From: Gibbula magus | Taxonomy: Eukaryota > Mollusca > Gastropoda > Trochida > Trochidae | Reading direction: 5' to 3' | Length of the DNA stretch: 64,000 nt | Assembly (NCBI GenBank): GCA_936450465.1 | Contig: OW388292.1 | Span: 10,125,756 to 10,189,755 of the forward strand | Shown: in pieces, positions 13,220-24,968 of the stretch | Layout: every line of letters begins with the position of its first letter | Numbering within the stretch: position 1 is the first letter of the stretch | Translations under genes and position numbers: made by a program | Notes under the pieces: model-generated | Database searches by the model: none | Told to the model about the DNA's origin: nothing | Seen by the model: only the letters and a program-made list of their open reading frames with translations

Positions 13220-14748
13220 TTCTTTATATTACCCATTTAAATTGACCAAATTACGCTTGGTTATTACATGTTCATGTTGGGCGGCCGCTGTGAAGGACCA
13301 GTCGCCACAGTAACATTGTGACGTCATAAGATAATAAGTCGCGTCAGACCATTGTTTTATGACGTCATATTCATTCTTTCTCCGGGTAACCGACCAATCA
13401 ACGTTGGGAATCACTTGAAAGCACATGTGCAAATATCACAAAAATAACCACCTGTATCTTCTCACCCGTATGGGTAATATTAGACCGTTATATGTACATT
13501 GGTCCTAATAATTGATCACTACGCTCTCTCTAATGTCAACTTATGTCCGAGCTTAAGCGTACGGCAGCCCAACCATTTGGTACAAAAAATTGACAAACAA
13601 TCCCATTTGACAGGAACCTGTTTTGCTAATCCCTGCTTACATTGAGCTTACTGGTTCCTTTCTTGATTAAATCACATTTTGTTCATATTAAGAAACAAAT
13701 TGGGATAATGCAGTATAATATTTAAATGGCAGTATTAAACATGTGTACTGTCGCTGTAGATACAACGTAATTATAGTTTACAGTTGTGACATCACAAAGT
13801 TCTGTCGGCACATTTGTACATAAGCAGATATCCTTGTTTCACCACACTGTCGGCAATTTCGCTTAATTAATTTGGGCACATAATAAAATGAATATTCAAC
13901 TTCCTTCCATATAATAGAATATCAAACTCGCTTTTTCTCTTTTATACCAAATTATTAACTCGTTTATTAAAAATGCTTTTTCATTGAAGTATCCTCTACA
14001 TATGGAATTACATTATAAAAAGGATGACAGGTACTGAAAAAGACAGAAATGTAAGAAGAAAAATGATGTATAGTATAAATGTGATACACGAATCCTTTGG
14101 TTTTGATTCTTTGCTCTATCAGTCTGTCTGTCTAACACCATCTGACATATGGGCATGAACATGATCTGCCCTAAATTTGTTATTTTGACAATTAACCCCT
14201 GGTAAGAAAGACGAAAACATGTGGAATGGTAGCGCGGAATTTTAAACTCTAAATAAGGCAGTGACACAATAGAATCTCAAATGATAAATAAGAAACACTA
14301 AGTGGAAAACGTAAAGGAAAATGTAAAGGTAGTCGATTGCTAAACACAATAGTTAACGAAAGACCAACGCAAGTTTTAAGTTATATTTCGAAGCTTACAC
14401 CTACCACAGGCGGGTAAGATTAGTACAGTGATTTTTAAGAAAATGCCAAGGGGAAAGCTGGTGTTGAGGATCGGAACAGAACGTTGTGGATAGCCAAGGC
14501 TGAAACACTTTATATGATGATCTATCTGTAGGATTATAAACTTACTTTAAGGAGGTTACACACACAAAGTAAAATCCACTACAAATTCATGAAAATTAGT
14601 CATTTGATAGACTGATTACAGACTCTTAAAAAGAAAATGAAAAAAAGGTACCTCACCATTGAAACTGTTCAGCTAGGTGGCGTCGCAAGCTGATGGGGAC
14701 CCCATAATTTTCATACTCATTCTAATTGTGTAAGACATAGAGGAAAAG

Positions 14749-16140
14749 TGAGTGAGCGAGTTATTGCTTAACGCCGCTCCGGCAGTATCATAGCCATTAG
14801 CGGTGAGAAATTTAAGTTAATTGATAAATATTAAAATAATTGTAAACAGCAAAAGGTAATGACACAAAGGCCATAAAAAAAACACCAGCAAAATATCACA
14901 ATTTTGTTAAAAGCTGATAGAAAAGATAAAATTTACAATTTGTCAAATATATTGACTGCTTTCAAACATTCTAAAATGCCATGTTCACCAAATTGACTAA
15001 AAAGTTGAGATAAAGGAATATCAGGAAAAAATGTTTCCCTGATGTGCGCGGTGTCCCAACACTCACACAAAATGTGTTTTACTGTGAGGGGACAGTGGCA
15101 GGGAATACACATTTGGGGGTCTTCTCCCTTTAAAAGAAAAGAATGAGTGAGGTGAGTGTGTCCAATACGACATCGTCGTAGAACACAAGTTTCATGCCGG
15201 GTAAAAGAATATAGAGATTTGTAACCTAAATGAGGTTGAATAGTTTGTTATACTGTTGTTGGTCCCATTGGGACTTCCAACGTTGTTTAATGTAAGATTT
15301 AATAGCAGGTTTAGAATCTGTATATGGAATTTTGGTAGGAGAAATATGTTTGAGGTTTAATGCTGATTTAGCTACCGAGTCAGCTTTGTTATTACCTCTT
15401 ATACCCATATGGCTAGGAAGCCAGCAGAAGACGATGTCGCATTGGAGACAAGAATTATGAAGTAATAAAATATCCCTGATAATTGGGTGATCACTCTTAC
15501 AGTTTTCAATTGCTTGTAGGCAAGAAAGTGAATCGGAAAAAAATAATGTAATTATAAGGAGTTGCGTTTTAATGTTTTTTCTGCAGTAAAGATGCTGCTG
15601 AGGCCTGTTGAAATATTAATTGGTCTGTATTTGCTTTTTTATGAGTAGATAGAGAGAGGTTGACACGGGGTCTGACCACCTGCCATGGCGGAGTGACAAG
15701 CAGACCGTGCTCTGCTATTGTTTTTAGGTCGATATCAGAATCTTCAACATGTTGTTGAAGTCTGATACCGAGTGGTGGAATTACTTTAGGTTTTGAGTTA
15801 TACAACTGCTGGTATTATGGATTGAATACGCAGTTGTATGCAGGATTGGAAGGGTTTTGATTCAAGTTTAGTTATGTATTGAAGAGATAGTTTGATGGGA
15901 CGATCTTCAAAAGATGGCTCCTTGAGCTTCAACGTAAAGGCTTTCAACAGGCTAATTTCTGAAGGCCCCAAGACAAAGCCTGAGACCCTGGTGGTGGATA
16001 GTATCTAACATTTTGATGTAAGAGGGGCGGGCGGAACCATAAATTATCGATCCATAATCCAATTTGGAGCGGTTGATTGATCGATAGAGATGAAGAAGAG
16101 TTTCTTCATCTCCACCCCATTTATTATTTGAAATACACAA
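14749..16140 (-). mobile_element. 5'-truncated LINE (jockey/I-like) with RNase H domain remnant
   Basis: In minus-strand order it contains the end of a reverse transcriptase (NKWGGDEETLLHLYRSINRS, KLDYGSIIYGSARPSYIK and HHQGLRLCLGAF, 16140-15952), a linker (EPSFEDRPIKLSLQYI), a segment ending PPLGIRLQQHVED, and the end of an RNase H domain (MGIRGNNKADSVAKSAL, 15408-15226). Frames change between segments and stops are present. The 3' end carries the CTCGCTCACTCAC tail at 14749-14760, like the SINE at 28.2 kb. Q2 has no counterpart, so it inserted after the duplication. Confidence 0.85.
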
Positions 16141-16559
16141 TTAGAAATTTGTTTCTTATTTTCATGTAAATTTACACAGTAGAAATAATTAAGACAGTAT
16201 CAATAAAATAAAAGGTTTTCAATGTTGATTAATGATGTTTAAAAACAAATTTTTAAAAAAACATAGAATTGTTTATATAGATCAATATAATGAAAGAAAA
16301 AAGGGAGGTCACCATCTTATTTTCAAGAATATTTAATAAAATACATGATAATGTCACAACTTTGTCCATAGGGAGGTAACTCCAAAGCTCGACTGAGTAC
16401 TAGTTAAATAACATTTTTCACTTTAAATATATTATAGACAAAAACAAATGTGTAACTCGTATGAGATCTCAGATCTTAAAGTACGTGTGTATCAGTTTTC
16501 AACCAACTTAGATTAAATAATAACTGATTTCGTCAAGACTGATGATAGCACCGACTGAC

Positions 16560-16643
16560 CTTCAGTTTCTTGATTACGTTATCTTGTCTAAAGCCTCGAA
16601 AGGAGAGATTACTGACTCTGTTCTCAGCTACTGTGATCGATGT
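16560..16643 (-). CDS. Small conserved exon, unrecognised family, Q1 copy
   Basis: This minus-strand exon candidate reads TSITVAENRVSNL then SFRGFRQDNVIKKLK. It starts after CAG at 16644-16646 and ends before the donor GTCAGTCGG, phase 0 at both ends; an alternative acceptor (CAAG) would start it at 16671. The Q2 paralogue at 43412-43492 has the same splice signals. It keeps 16 identical residues (SNLSFRGFRQDNVIKK), with synonymous changes CGA/CGG and AAC/AAT, one 3-bp indel inside, and a 6-bp indel just upstream in the same open frame. Surrounding DNA of the same age carries frame-breaking indels, so selection on coding is a reasonable inference. The family was not recognised and no linked exon was proven. 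Confidence 0.45.
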
Positions 16644-16802
16644 CTGTGCTTGCTCAAAGAGGATACGTAGTCTTGCCGAAAGAACAGTTTGAATAATAGT
16701 AAAGGCAGTGAAAGTATGGCCTAAGTAAGTATATGTTAGCATATTTATTATATAACTAGCAATGATATAATCTTTTTTTGGACATGAGCAGTAGAAAGTC
16801 AT

Positions 16803-16852
16803 ATTTTCACTGTAGTGAAAATATAACTCATATTTTCACTGCAGTGACTAAC
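16803..16852. repeat. Short perfect palindromes at the edge of a Q1-only block
   Basis: ATATTTTCACT-GT-AGTGAAAATAT is followed at once by a second ATATTTTCACTGCAGTG. Repeated TCTCCCTTTG units follow at 16880-16945. Similar short palindromes are common at ends of small molluscan elements; here no matching far end was found. Confidence 0.5.
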
Positions 16853-19060
16853 GTGTTGCCGGAATTACTTTTCATGATTGTCTCCCTTTGAAATAAAATT
16901 ATCTCCCTTTGTAAAATGATTATCTCCCTTGCTTTCCACGTCTGACGGTGAACGACGCTGTTGTGATGTTTCAGTCAATGAATGTTGACCTTCTGAGGTG
17001 TTAATATCATATTCAATATTGCATAACATTCTGAATTTCATTTATTGTTGATAGGTTGCATAATGGTTCTTTTATTCGTGAAAAACATGGTGAGGCGAGA
17101 GGTATGTGACACACAATAACGGACATCACTTGCTGTATCACTTCGCATTTGAAATAACGACAAAACTTGCGTTCTTCAATGTTTTAGGCATCTTCACTTG
17201 ATTAGATGCTACCGTAAAATATTATTGGTCTTAAATTTAAAAACATTTACAACATATTTATTTTTGTAAAACATTATCCTGTTTTATATCGACTTATTTC
17301 AGTCGAATTATTTTCTCAATGCATTTACCGTGAACTACAGCGGGGAGTTGTTAGGATTAGGCCCATGACAAGATCGTTCTAACCTTTCAATAGCTATGTT
17401 TTATTTGTTTTTATGCAGATTAAAGTTATATAATACACAGGTGGTATTCGACTGTACATTTTCCACTGTACAGAAAAGCTCCCCTTTGTTCAAGTTCAGG
17501 GTAATTATAGAAAATATTTTTTTTAAAATGAGCTCAAAATTTATGTGTCGGCAGATGAAGCTTTCTTGTACCCTAAAGTATCCTTATTATGGTGTGACAT
17601 TCGTTCAGTTTCTTTATCGGGGTGATTTACTGTCGTCTGTCAGATCGCTTTTGCACGACTTACGAAAATATGCCTAAATTTGTCCATCACGGCAATATAG
17701 ATGAATTATGTCATTCAATTACACATTTTCTATGCAGAGAGAATACAGATTTTATCATATTATGCCCAACACACGTAATTTGGGCTCTTTCAAGCCCCTA
17801 TTTTGACTAAATCTAAACAATACGATAAATGGTTGTTGCTGCTGTCTCGGACCGTGACTGAACAGGTTATTGCGCCTTCACAGAGTGACTTGAGCACTGT
17901 GATAGGCAATCGCAATTGTCATCGCACAAAATACGTACATGTTTATTTTGAGTATCATAAGTAATATGCATTATTTGTGAATTTGTTCATGTATAATTGA
18001 AGTCACACTCAAAACAAATGGTTAACTTAGCATTCATATATCTGAAACAGTGTTTCAGAGGTTTTTGTGTGGAATACAAACGTAATGTTCAGCAAATCTT
18101 GATTTGATGTTGAACACTTAGACAAGTCTTGCCTTTTGTTATGAAATGTATATTTCCTTAAATAGAGGGTTCTTTTGGGGTACTTTTTGAGGAAAAGAAA
18201 TTCGAGAGGACATTCCTGTTCAGACATATTTGTTATTAATACATGCTTATTGCATAATACAGGCGAATATATTTGAAAAATTGATATAAAGGCAAGCGCA
18301 CATTAGTCAAAACTAAAAAAAAACAATGAGAAGTGAAGCTATTCATCAGCGCAAAGGGCGTGCAAAGCTTTGCCAAGAGACAATACATTGTTGAATAATT
18401 AAATGATACATTATTTCTGAAAATTCCATCAATAAATATGTTTTGATTTATCTAACGAAAAATAAATAAAAATGAAGATATAGCGTTTTTTATTTCACGT
18501 ACTGCAACAAAGCAAGATGGTGGGGAGTCTGTAATAGAACTTTCACTTTAAATTCTTCACAAATTGTCACAAGTACGCCGATAAAAGCGAAAGCTAGGAC
18601 ACTCCTGTGCAATGGATGCGGTAGAATCCTCAAGAGCAAATGCGACTTCACTCGGGCAGAATTCACAATGACATATGGAGATTTGAATGTGTCATATGCC
18701 GTATGAAATTCAATCAACTGTGGCATGACAATCAGGTCATTTTTGTGAGGTAGACGCCGCTTCAACTTTTCTAGACCCCTGACTGTTTTAATCAGATAAG
18801 CAAGTACACTTTTTTCAAAGTTTTTAGTCTGAAATTTTATTTTACCAGTACTGCAATCCAAAATTCGGTGTCGGACCTTCAGAACTTTTGATGGATGAGT
18901 GTCAATAGAATGGCTTGCCCTCGCATCGCCTACACCCCATATCGCCTACACCGCGAAAACACTAAATGCAATGATCACTTTCTCACCCCTATTGTGTAGA
19001 ATAGTACAGACTATAAGCCATTAATGAATTTGTTCATTTTATAAATTAATGACGGGAGTA
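16853..19060. other. Q1-specific 2.2-kb block
   Basis: Homology between Q1 and Q2 stops near 16750 and resumes at about 19080 (43890 in Q2); Q2 has only about 300 unrelated bases there. The block holds the palindromes at its left end, TCTCCC-type short repeats, a direct repeat GGTGTAGGCGAT-like near 18940, and the unrecognised frame at 18490-18861. No terminal repeats or target duplication were found. Confidence 0.5.
18490..18861 (-). CDS. Unrecognised 123-codon open frame in a Q1-only block
   Basis: One of the longest open frames in the window. From a TAG upstream it is open for about 144 codons; an ATG-initiated protein has 123 (MDCSTGKIKFQTKNFEKS to LLQYVK-stop). It is rich in Leu, Lys and His with no recognised motif, signal peptide or clear splice sites. 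At this base composition one such frame in 64 kb could arise by chance. It lies in the 16.8-19.06-kb block that Q2 lacks, so if real it probably belongs to a mobile element. Confidence 0.2.
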   Translation of the reverse strand: MDCSTGKIKFQTKNFEKSVLAYLIKTVRGLEKLKRRLPHKNDLIVMPQLIEFHTAYDTFKSPYVIVNSARVKSHLLLRILPHPLHRSVLAFAFIGVLVTICEEFKVKVLLQTPHHLALLQYVK

Positions 19061-21904
19061 GATGGACTTTTGAACTTATCCGATGAACTTATCACTCATC
19101 TTGCTTTCTTGAATCCTTTGAAAACTAATCTATTATTAATATTCATTTTATAGTGTGATAATTTTATCAAGATCTTTAAGAAAAAATGTTATACTTTTGT
19201 TATACTTTTAAAAGTAATATATGTAAATAACATTTATAATTTATATACTAAATATAATTTATTATGTGTTTATCAATATTGTTCTTAAAGTGTTTAAGTA
19301 CAACCTTTCTTTTCATGGGTCTGTTCTTAACATAAATGATTTAGATGAAAATAATAGAATCGTATTGACACATTTTCTAGTTTCCTGAGGAAAAAGAGAG
19401 AGAAAAAATAGTGGAGTCGGGTATTGTTACAAACATTTGAAGTGGTTGGTAGACAGAGATGAACTCTCACTATGGATGAGTGATGACCACGAATCTCAGT
19501 CTACCTAACTAAACCTCTGCTTACATGTCAACCGCTGCAGGCACAGTGACAACAACGAAATCTGAAGGAATATGTCATCTTGATGGTACATTTATATGAA
19601 TATTTAAAGCGAGATAGATCTCTCTCCCCCCCCCCCCCTCCAAAAAAACCCAACCCATTCATACCATTCATGTCACGAAAGGTTAGTTTTCACTGTATAT
19701 GAACAATTATTTATGGATTATCAACGTCTTTCTATGCATAGTCGTTTTCAAGAATTAATGTGAGGTAATACTTGAAAACGGGAAAAGAATATGTGTTGAA
19801 ATGTTGTGTTCTTGGAATGAATAAATTGTTTATCCAGAACTAAGTGTTCTCTCATGACTTCATACTTCTAAATAAGTTATCCGTGTATTGATAATGTGTA
19901 TTTGATTTTCTGTGTACATTTAACATGATATAGACTTAAATTCACTGGCACTCGTCAAAAGAACATGCTTTATTCATCATTAGTTATTGATTTACTTGCG
20001 GAAATGAGTTTTGGGGATGCCCTCCTTTTTTATTCGAGATATAAATGAGAGTATTTTCTGACATATAAGTCTTATATATAATTGATACTATTCGCTCAGT
20101 TAACGTCGCATTGAGTGATGATATTTACATAATAAACATTACATTAGGTTATCTTAAAGAAACACGGGTTACTCCCTTCCTAATGCCAATTTAGAAGCAT
20201 ATGATAGACTTGTTATTGGCATCATTAAATCCTCAATCTTCCAATTGCAACAATGCAAATACTTCTGTATAATGACTATATCATCAGTATATTCACTATC
20301 ATATAAGATCTATGTAACAACATGACACGGAACATAACAGTTTAATAAAGTTGGTAGTATACCATTTAAATAAGTTACTGTAGTACTTCATGAAAAACAA
20401 GATATAGCTTGCTTAGGACGTCAGCCTATATGTCTATGTCCATTTAACACAGTGACAACTAATTTTTAAAATAATTAAATAATTAATCTTTTGATATTTG
20501 TGTTGAAACGTTGTTAAAATTTTCAATTTGCAAATGGATTCAAATGTAATTTATCATTCTTTCTATTGCGTGATATCATGGCAACCAATTTATCTTTTCT
20601 CAGAACTCGACGACCATGGAAAGACAATTGGAATTGTGTTTTTCTATCTAATAACCTAAGATATGCTCATTGTAATCTCACAACACACTACAATTTCGTT
20701 ATATCTATCTCTTTGGTTGATGGGCATGTACCCTTTGATTTGAGTAATTTTTTAACTGTTCTATATTCTGGTGAAACTCCTATTTCTTGACTTTAGAAAT
20801 GTTGATCATAACATTATATTGGTTTCCTACTTCACTTAAATGTTTTTTCTTAATTATCGTTTCTAGATTCCTAGAGTAGTCAACGACATACTTCACAGTA
20901 CGATACACGGCTTAACCCTCTTGGTGCCCGGCCATTTACGCTATGCGCTCACACAGTGCCGCTAACTGTTTTGAGTCACTCAAGAATTAGGTCAACGTTG
21001 AACATAAAATGTCACCAGGGCGTTATTCATGTTCATAAAATCATGAAATTTTAACTGAAGGATACCAAGTTGGGGGTTTCTCTACCTTTGTATTTTTTGT
21101 TATAAATATTTTGTATAAAAACGAATAAGCATTGATTATAAACGACAAAGACGTAAATTACCAATGGCCACGTATGCGTATATCTTTGTTTACTAGCTCG
21201 GAAATAAATTCCTGTGTTAAAAAATGTAAAATAATAAAAAATTTTCGACAGTGATCACGCTGATGTATTTACTTTCTACATGCGACCTTTGGTTCACGAA
21301 CTAATACAAGGTATCTTTTTGTAACCATTTTGTTCACTGTGACGTCATTGACAAACAATGACCGTAAAATGTACTGTGTATGGTAATCTTTCGTACTTTT
21401 TCAAAATACAAGCATAGTGACTGAGATTTCACCAACTGATAGCTATTGTTTCTAGCTTAGCATGGTATAAATTTTGGAAACCTTTGAAAGGAAATTAATG
21501 TCGTGTTTCATTAGTCCATAAGCGAGATCCGTTTTCAGTGGGTAAACAACATTTTAATAACTAGAAATGCAAGGGTATAAACAAGTGTCTAATGGTCGGC
21601 CTATACCGACCTCAAGTACTAATTGAAATGGATTTGCAAACTAGAATACATTAGACATCCATGTGTAATATTTTTCCATTGGCGTTTTAAGCGAAAATCC
21701 ATGACGATCATTACGACAAAAGTGGGGGGAAATATGTCGGTGCCGGTTCACGGCAGTTTGAGCATCACGGTTAGGCGGGGTTTACACTACGTCCTAATAA
21801 ATCGCATTGCATTGACGTATGCGAAATGGGGGTTTACACTACACGCGTTTTCATGCGATTTTAATGCGAATATCATAAGTGCGATTGTTTTAGTTCCATA
21901 TGTT

Positions 21905-22100
21905 ATGTATGTACATGTATATGTATGTATGTCTAGATACATGCAATTACTGTAGGTGTGTGTACTATGGGTGTATGTACAGGTTTTATGTATAGAATGT
22001 GATGTATGTACTGTATGTACAAATGTATGTATGTTGGTACAGATGTATATATGTACACATGTGTGTCTAAATGTATGTTTGTATGTATTGATGTACATTT
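21905..22100. repeat. Degenerate TGTA tetranucleotide tract
   Basis: About 200 bp dominated by TGTATG/TGTAC words with interruptions; long open frames in it are by-products of the repeat. Confidence 0.85.
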
Positions 22101-22196
22101 TTTACTAGATGACAAAGAGAAATTAAAATGTATTTTCCCAAAGTATGAAAATTAAGCATGGATTTAAAATGATAAATGTCTGCTTGGGTAAAGGGG

Positions 22197-22530
22197 TTAA
22201 TAAATACTGGATTTTCCGCCGGGGTTTTCTGCGGGATACGGATGGCTTGTCACATGATCAAATCACGTGACATGGGACACGCTTTGAGACAAAATGGCGA
22301 TTATCAATGTATCGTAATGGCAACAAGCTTGGCAAATGCGTGTTAAAATATGTGCTTGCAGGGAAACTAAAAGACATTCAAGACTAGTACAAAAACAATA
22401 AAGGTTAAGAGTGTTTTTCAAGAGATTTTCAAAACGGAACACACTTCCAGAAACATATAATAGCGGTATTCGTGCCTGTACTCGCGCCGTTGTCTTCGGC
22501 CGACGCAATGACATTACATCGTACATTAAG
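22197..22530. repeat. Left arm of a long inverted repeat (pair at 24640-24968)
   Basis: The outer part is nearly identical to the reverse complement of 24850-24968, including TTGTCACATGATCAAATCAC then GTGAC, and AAAATGGCGATTATCAATG. The inner part (22430-22530) is more diverged but still alignable. It contains the E-box CACGTG and an AAAATGGCG word like a YY1 site, a combination seen in promoters. Confidence 0.7.
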
Positions 22531-23569
22531 ATATACGTCTGAATTATCGTATGCATTTACAAAATCAATATCTTTTTTTGAGGATATTTGGTAGGCCTAA
22601 CCATTTAATTTTTATTTAATAAATAATAATATTTCCACATGTTGATAGCTTGAACAAGAAAACAATGCTGAATCTGCATTATCCACTGTTTTGTCGGGTA
22701 GGTACATCGCCGACTGAGTGAGCGAATGATGGGACATTATACATGCAGATAATGCAGATTTAAACCTTTCATCGGAGGTTAATATATTCTCAAAGACTAA
22801 CAAAATATAGTGATGAAAGTTATTTATATATTATGTATGACTTTATATGTTAAAATAAAAATGTTTGTCTCTCCATGTCGTTAGGTGGGATTTTCACTTT
22901 GATTTTAATATTTCAACTATCATGCTAATATAAGCTGTCTTTTTTTATTATTATTAGTATTCACACTTGTCTTTTAACAGGTAGAAGTAATTATTGGGAT
23001 TTACCAAATGATGAAAAATGTGTTTGGATAGTTAATTGATTGTATAGAATGTTTCATTCAAAACTAATCTTTGTAATAATCTCAGCGAATTACATTTTTG
23101 CATTATAAGAGCCTCGATACTTTAAAAGGTTGGTTTACACTTTTCTTTTCGTGACTTTCACTAACTTCACAGATTTGTGGACTGGGTCAGCATCTGATAT
23201 AAAAGAACAATACCAGTAACTGAACAATCAGGCTTTCTGGGAATATAGTTATTAGTTAATTATTGAGATGACATAAAGACGGATAAAGGCTTCGTTATAA
23301 GGGGCCTGCTGCCATTTAGAGGTGTTACTCAACATCCCCCCTCCAATAATGATTGGCTTGTTTTGCACCAGAGCTGCGTTATTCATTTGAGTTGGTTTTT
23401 TTATACAATCTTGATTAATCTGTCAAGTCAATACTACAAATGACATTTCAATCCACAAATATATATCTACATTCATTGATTTAAATCCTGCAGACAGAAT
23501 GGATGGTACTACTGTGGTGAAATTCAAGGAAGTATTGCATTAATACCTTTCCTCATAAACAAATTCTCT

Positions 23570-23655
23570 ACTGCAGTAGTTGCAAAGTTGCTAAACGGGA
23601 TTCGAACCCCAGATCTATTGATTATAAAACGAATACACCAAACACTCCCTCCCCA
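23570..23655 (-). mobile_element. SINE relic (tRNA-derived head)
   Basis: The minus strand keeps a B-box-like GGTTCGAATCCCG, the preceding AATAGATCTGG, and CTGCAGTAGAGAA after the head, matching the SINE at 28202-28538. The A-box region has decayed. Confidence 0.6.
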
Positions 23656-24639
23656 CACATTCATTGATAAATAAAGATATAAAACAGCAAAGAACAAATT
23701 CTGTGTTAAGAAATGCATTTATTTCATCAAGTCTGATTAAGTAAATATATGAACACTGAATGTGCTATCAAACAGGGAGAGGTATGAGAAAATGTATTGT
23801 AACAAAGTCATGTTTCCAGAGCAAGAAACTCTTCAAAAGTAAAAAAAAAATAGACATATTGTCATAAGTTCAAAATTGTTCAGTAAAACAAATTCACGGT
23901 ATGTTTCAGTAACAAATTAACACATTTGTCTATTTATATTATGTACATGAATAAATTTTTAAGTAGAATATGTTTAAAAAATAAATATAATTCTCCTGCT
24001 GTAAAGTGAACATACTCATATTGAAATGTAGTTACATATTAAAATCTCTTGTCACATTTGAATATCTAACTGTTTTTCTTTCTTATTTCTTACAATGTTA
24101 CAATAACATTTTAAACCTTAAAACACTTAAATATCAGTGCGGTTGTACAGTCACATCAGTAATTTTAATTCATGTTTTTGTAAAAGGCACATGTGCTTGT
24201 GCTTTCTCATGTTGATTCAATATTCAAGCTCAGCAATAAGTAGTAGATCTAATTGATCAGAAATGTGTGCACAAAACTTCACACACAAAAATTTTACACC
24301 TATATTACATGACATGAACATATTCAAACTCAGTTCAGATATATTTATAATTAATTATTAATTATATCAATTATCAGTAAGTACTAGAAATTAATGAAAT
24401 ATAACACTGTTATAGGCGGCATAAAAGTTCATTTTAAAAGAAATAAAAAATGAAGTAACCATAACAATAATCACAAAGGCAGTGGGTAGTGCGGTGACTG
24501 ACAGAAGATAAGAATGCAGCAATAATTTCACCAGACGATTTTTTAAAGCAAGAATCGTAAGTCATAAGAAGTGCAGCTGCCGGGATGGGGTCTGGAAGTT
24601 CAATGATTGGCCTTTTTCCACCGATGACATGAAGTGAAA

Positions 24640-24968
24640 AGGCGTAAGTGTCAGGTGTTATCCTGTGGCGGCGAAAAGTCATCGGCGCGGGAGCAGTCAC
24701 GAATCCAGCGATCACATTTATCTGGTTGCTTATTTGGTTTTGGAAATCTCACAAAATACACACCATTAATGCATTGTTAATGTATTTATCGCGAATCACT
24801 GTTACATTCCACCCAAGCAAACCTTTTAACACCTATTTTAACTTCCTTCTTATTTAAATGCATTGATAATCGCCATTTTGTCTCAAAGCTTGTCCCACTG
24901 TCACGTGATTTGATCATGTGACAAGCCATCCCTATCCCGCAGCAAAGCGCGTCGGAAAATGGTCTATT
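24640..24968. repeat. Right arm of a long inverted repeat (pair at 22197-22530)
   Basis: Inverted copy of the left arm. Between 24434 and 24715 the minus strand has a 93-codon frame (MIAGFVTAPAPMTFRRH and onwards) with no recognised family and no counterpart frame in the left arm. The 2.1 kb between arms has no recognised transposase. Confidence 0.7.
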
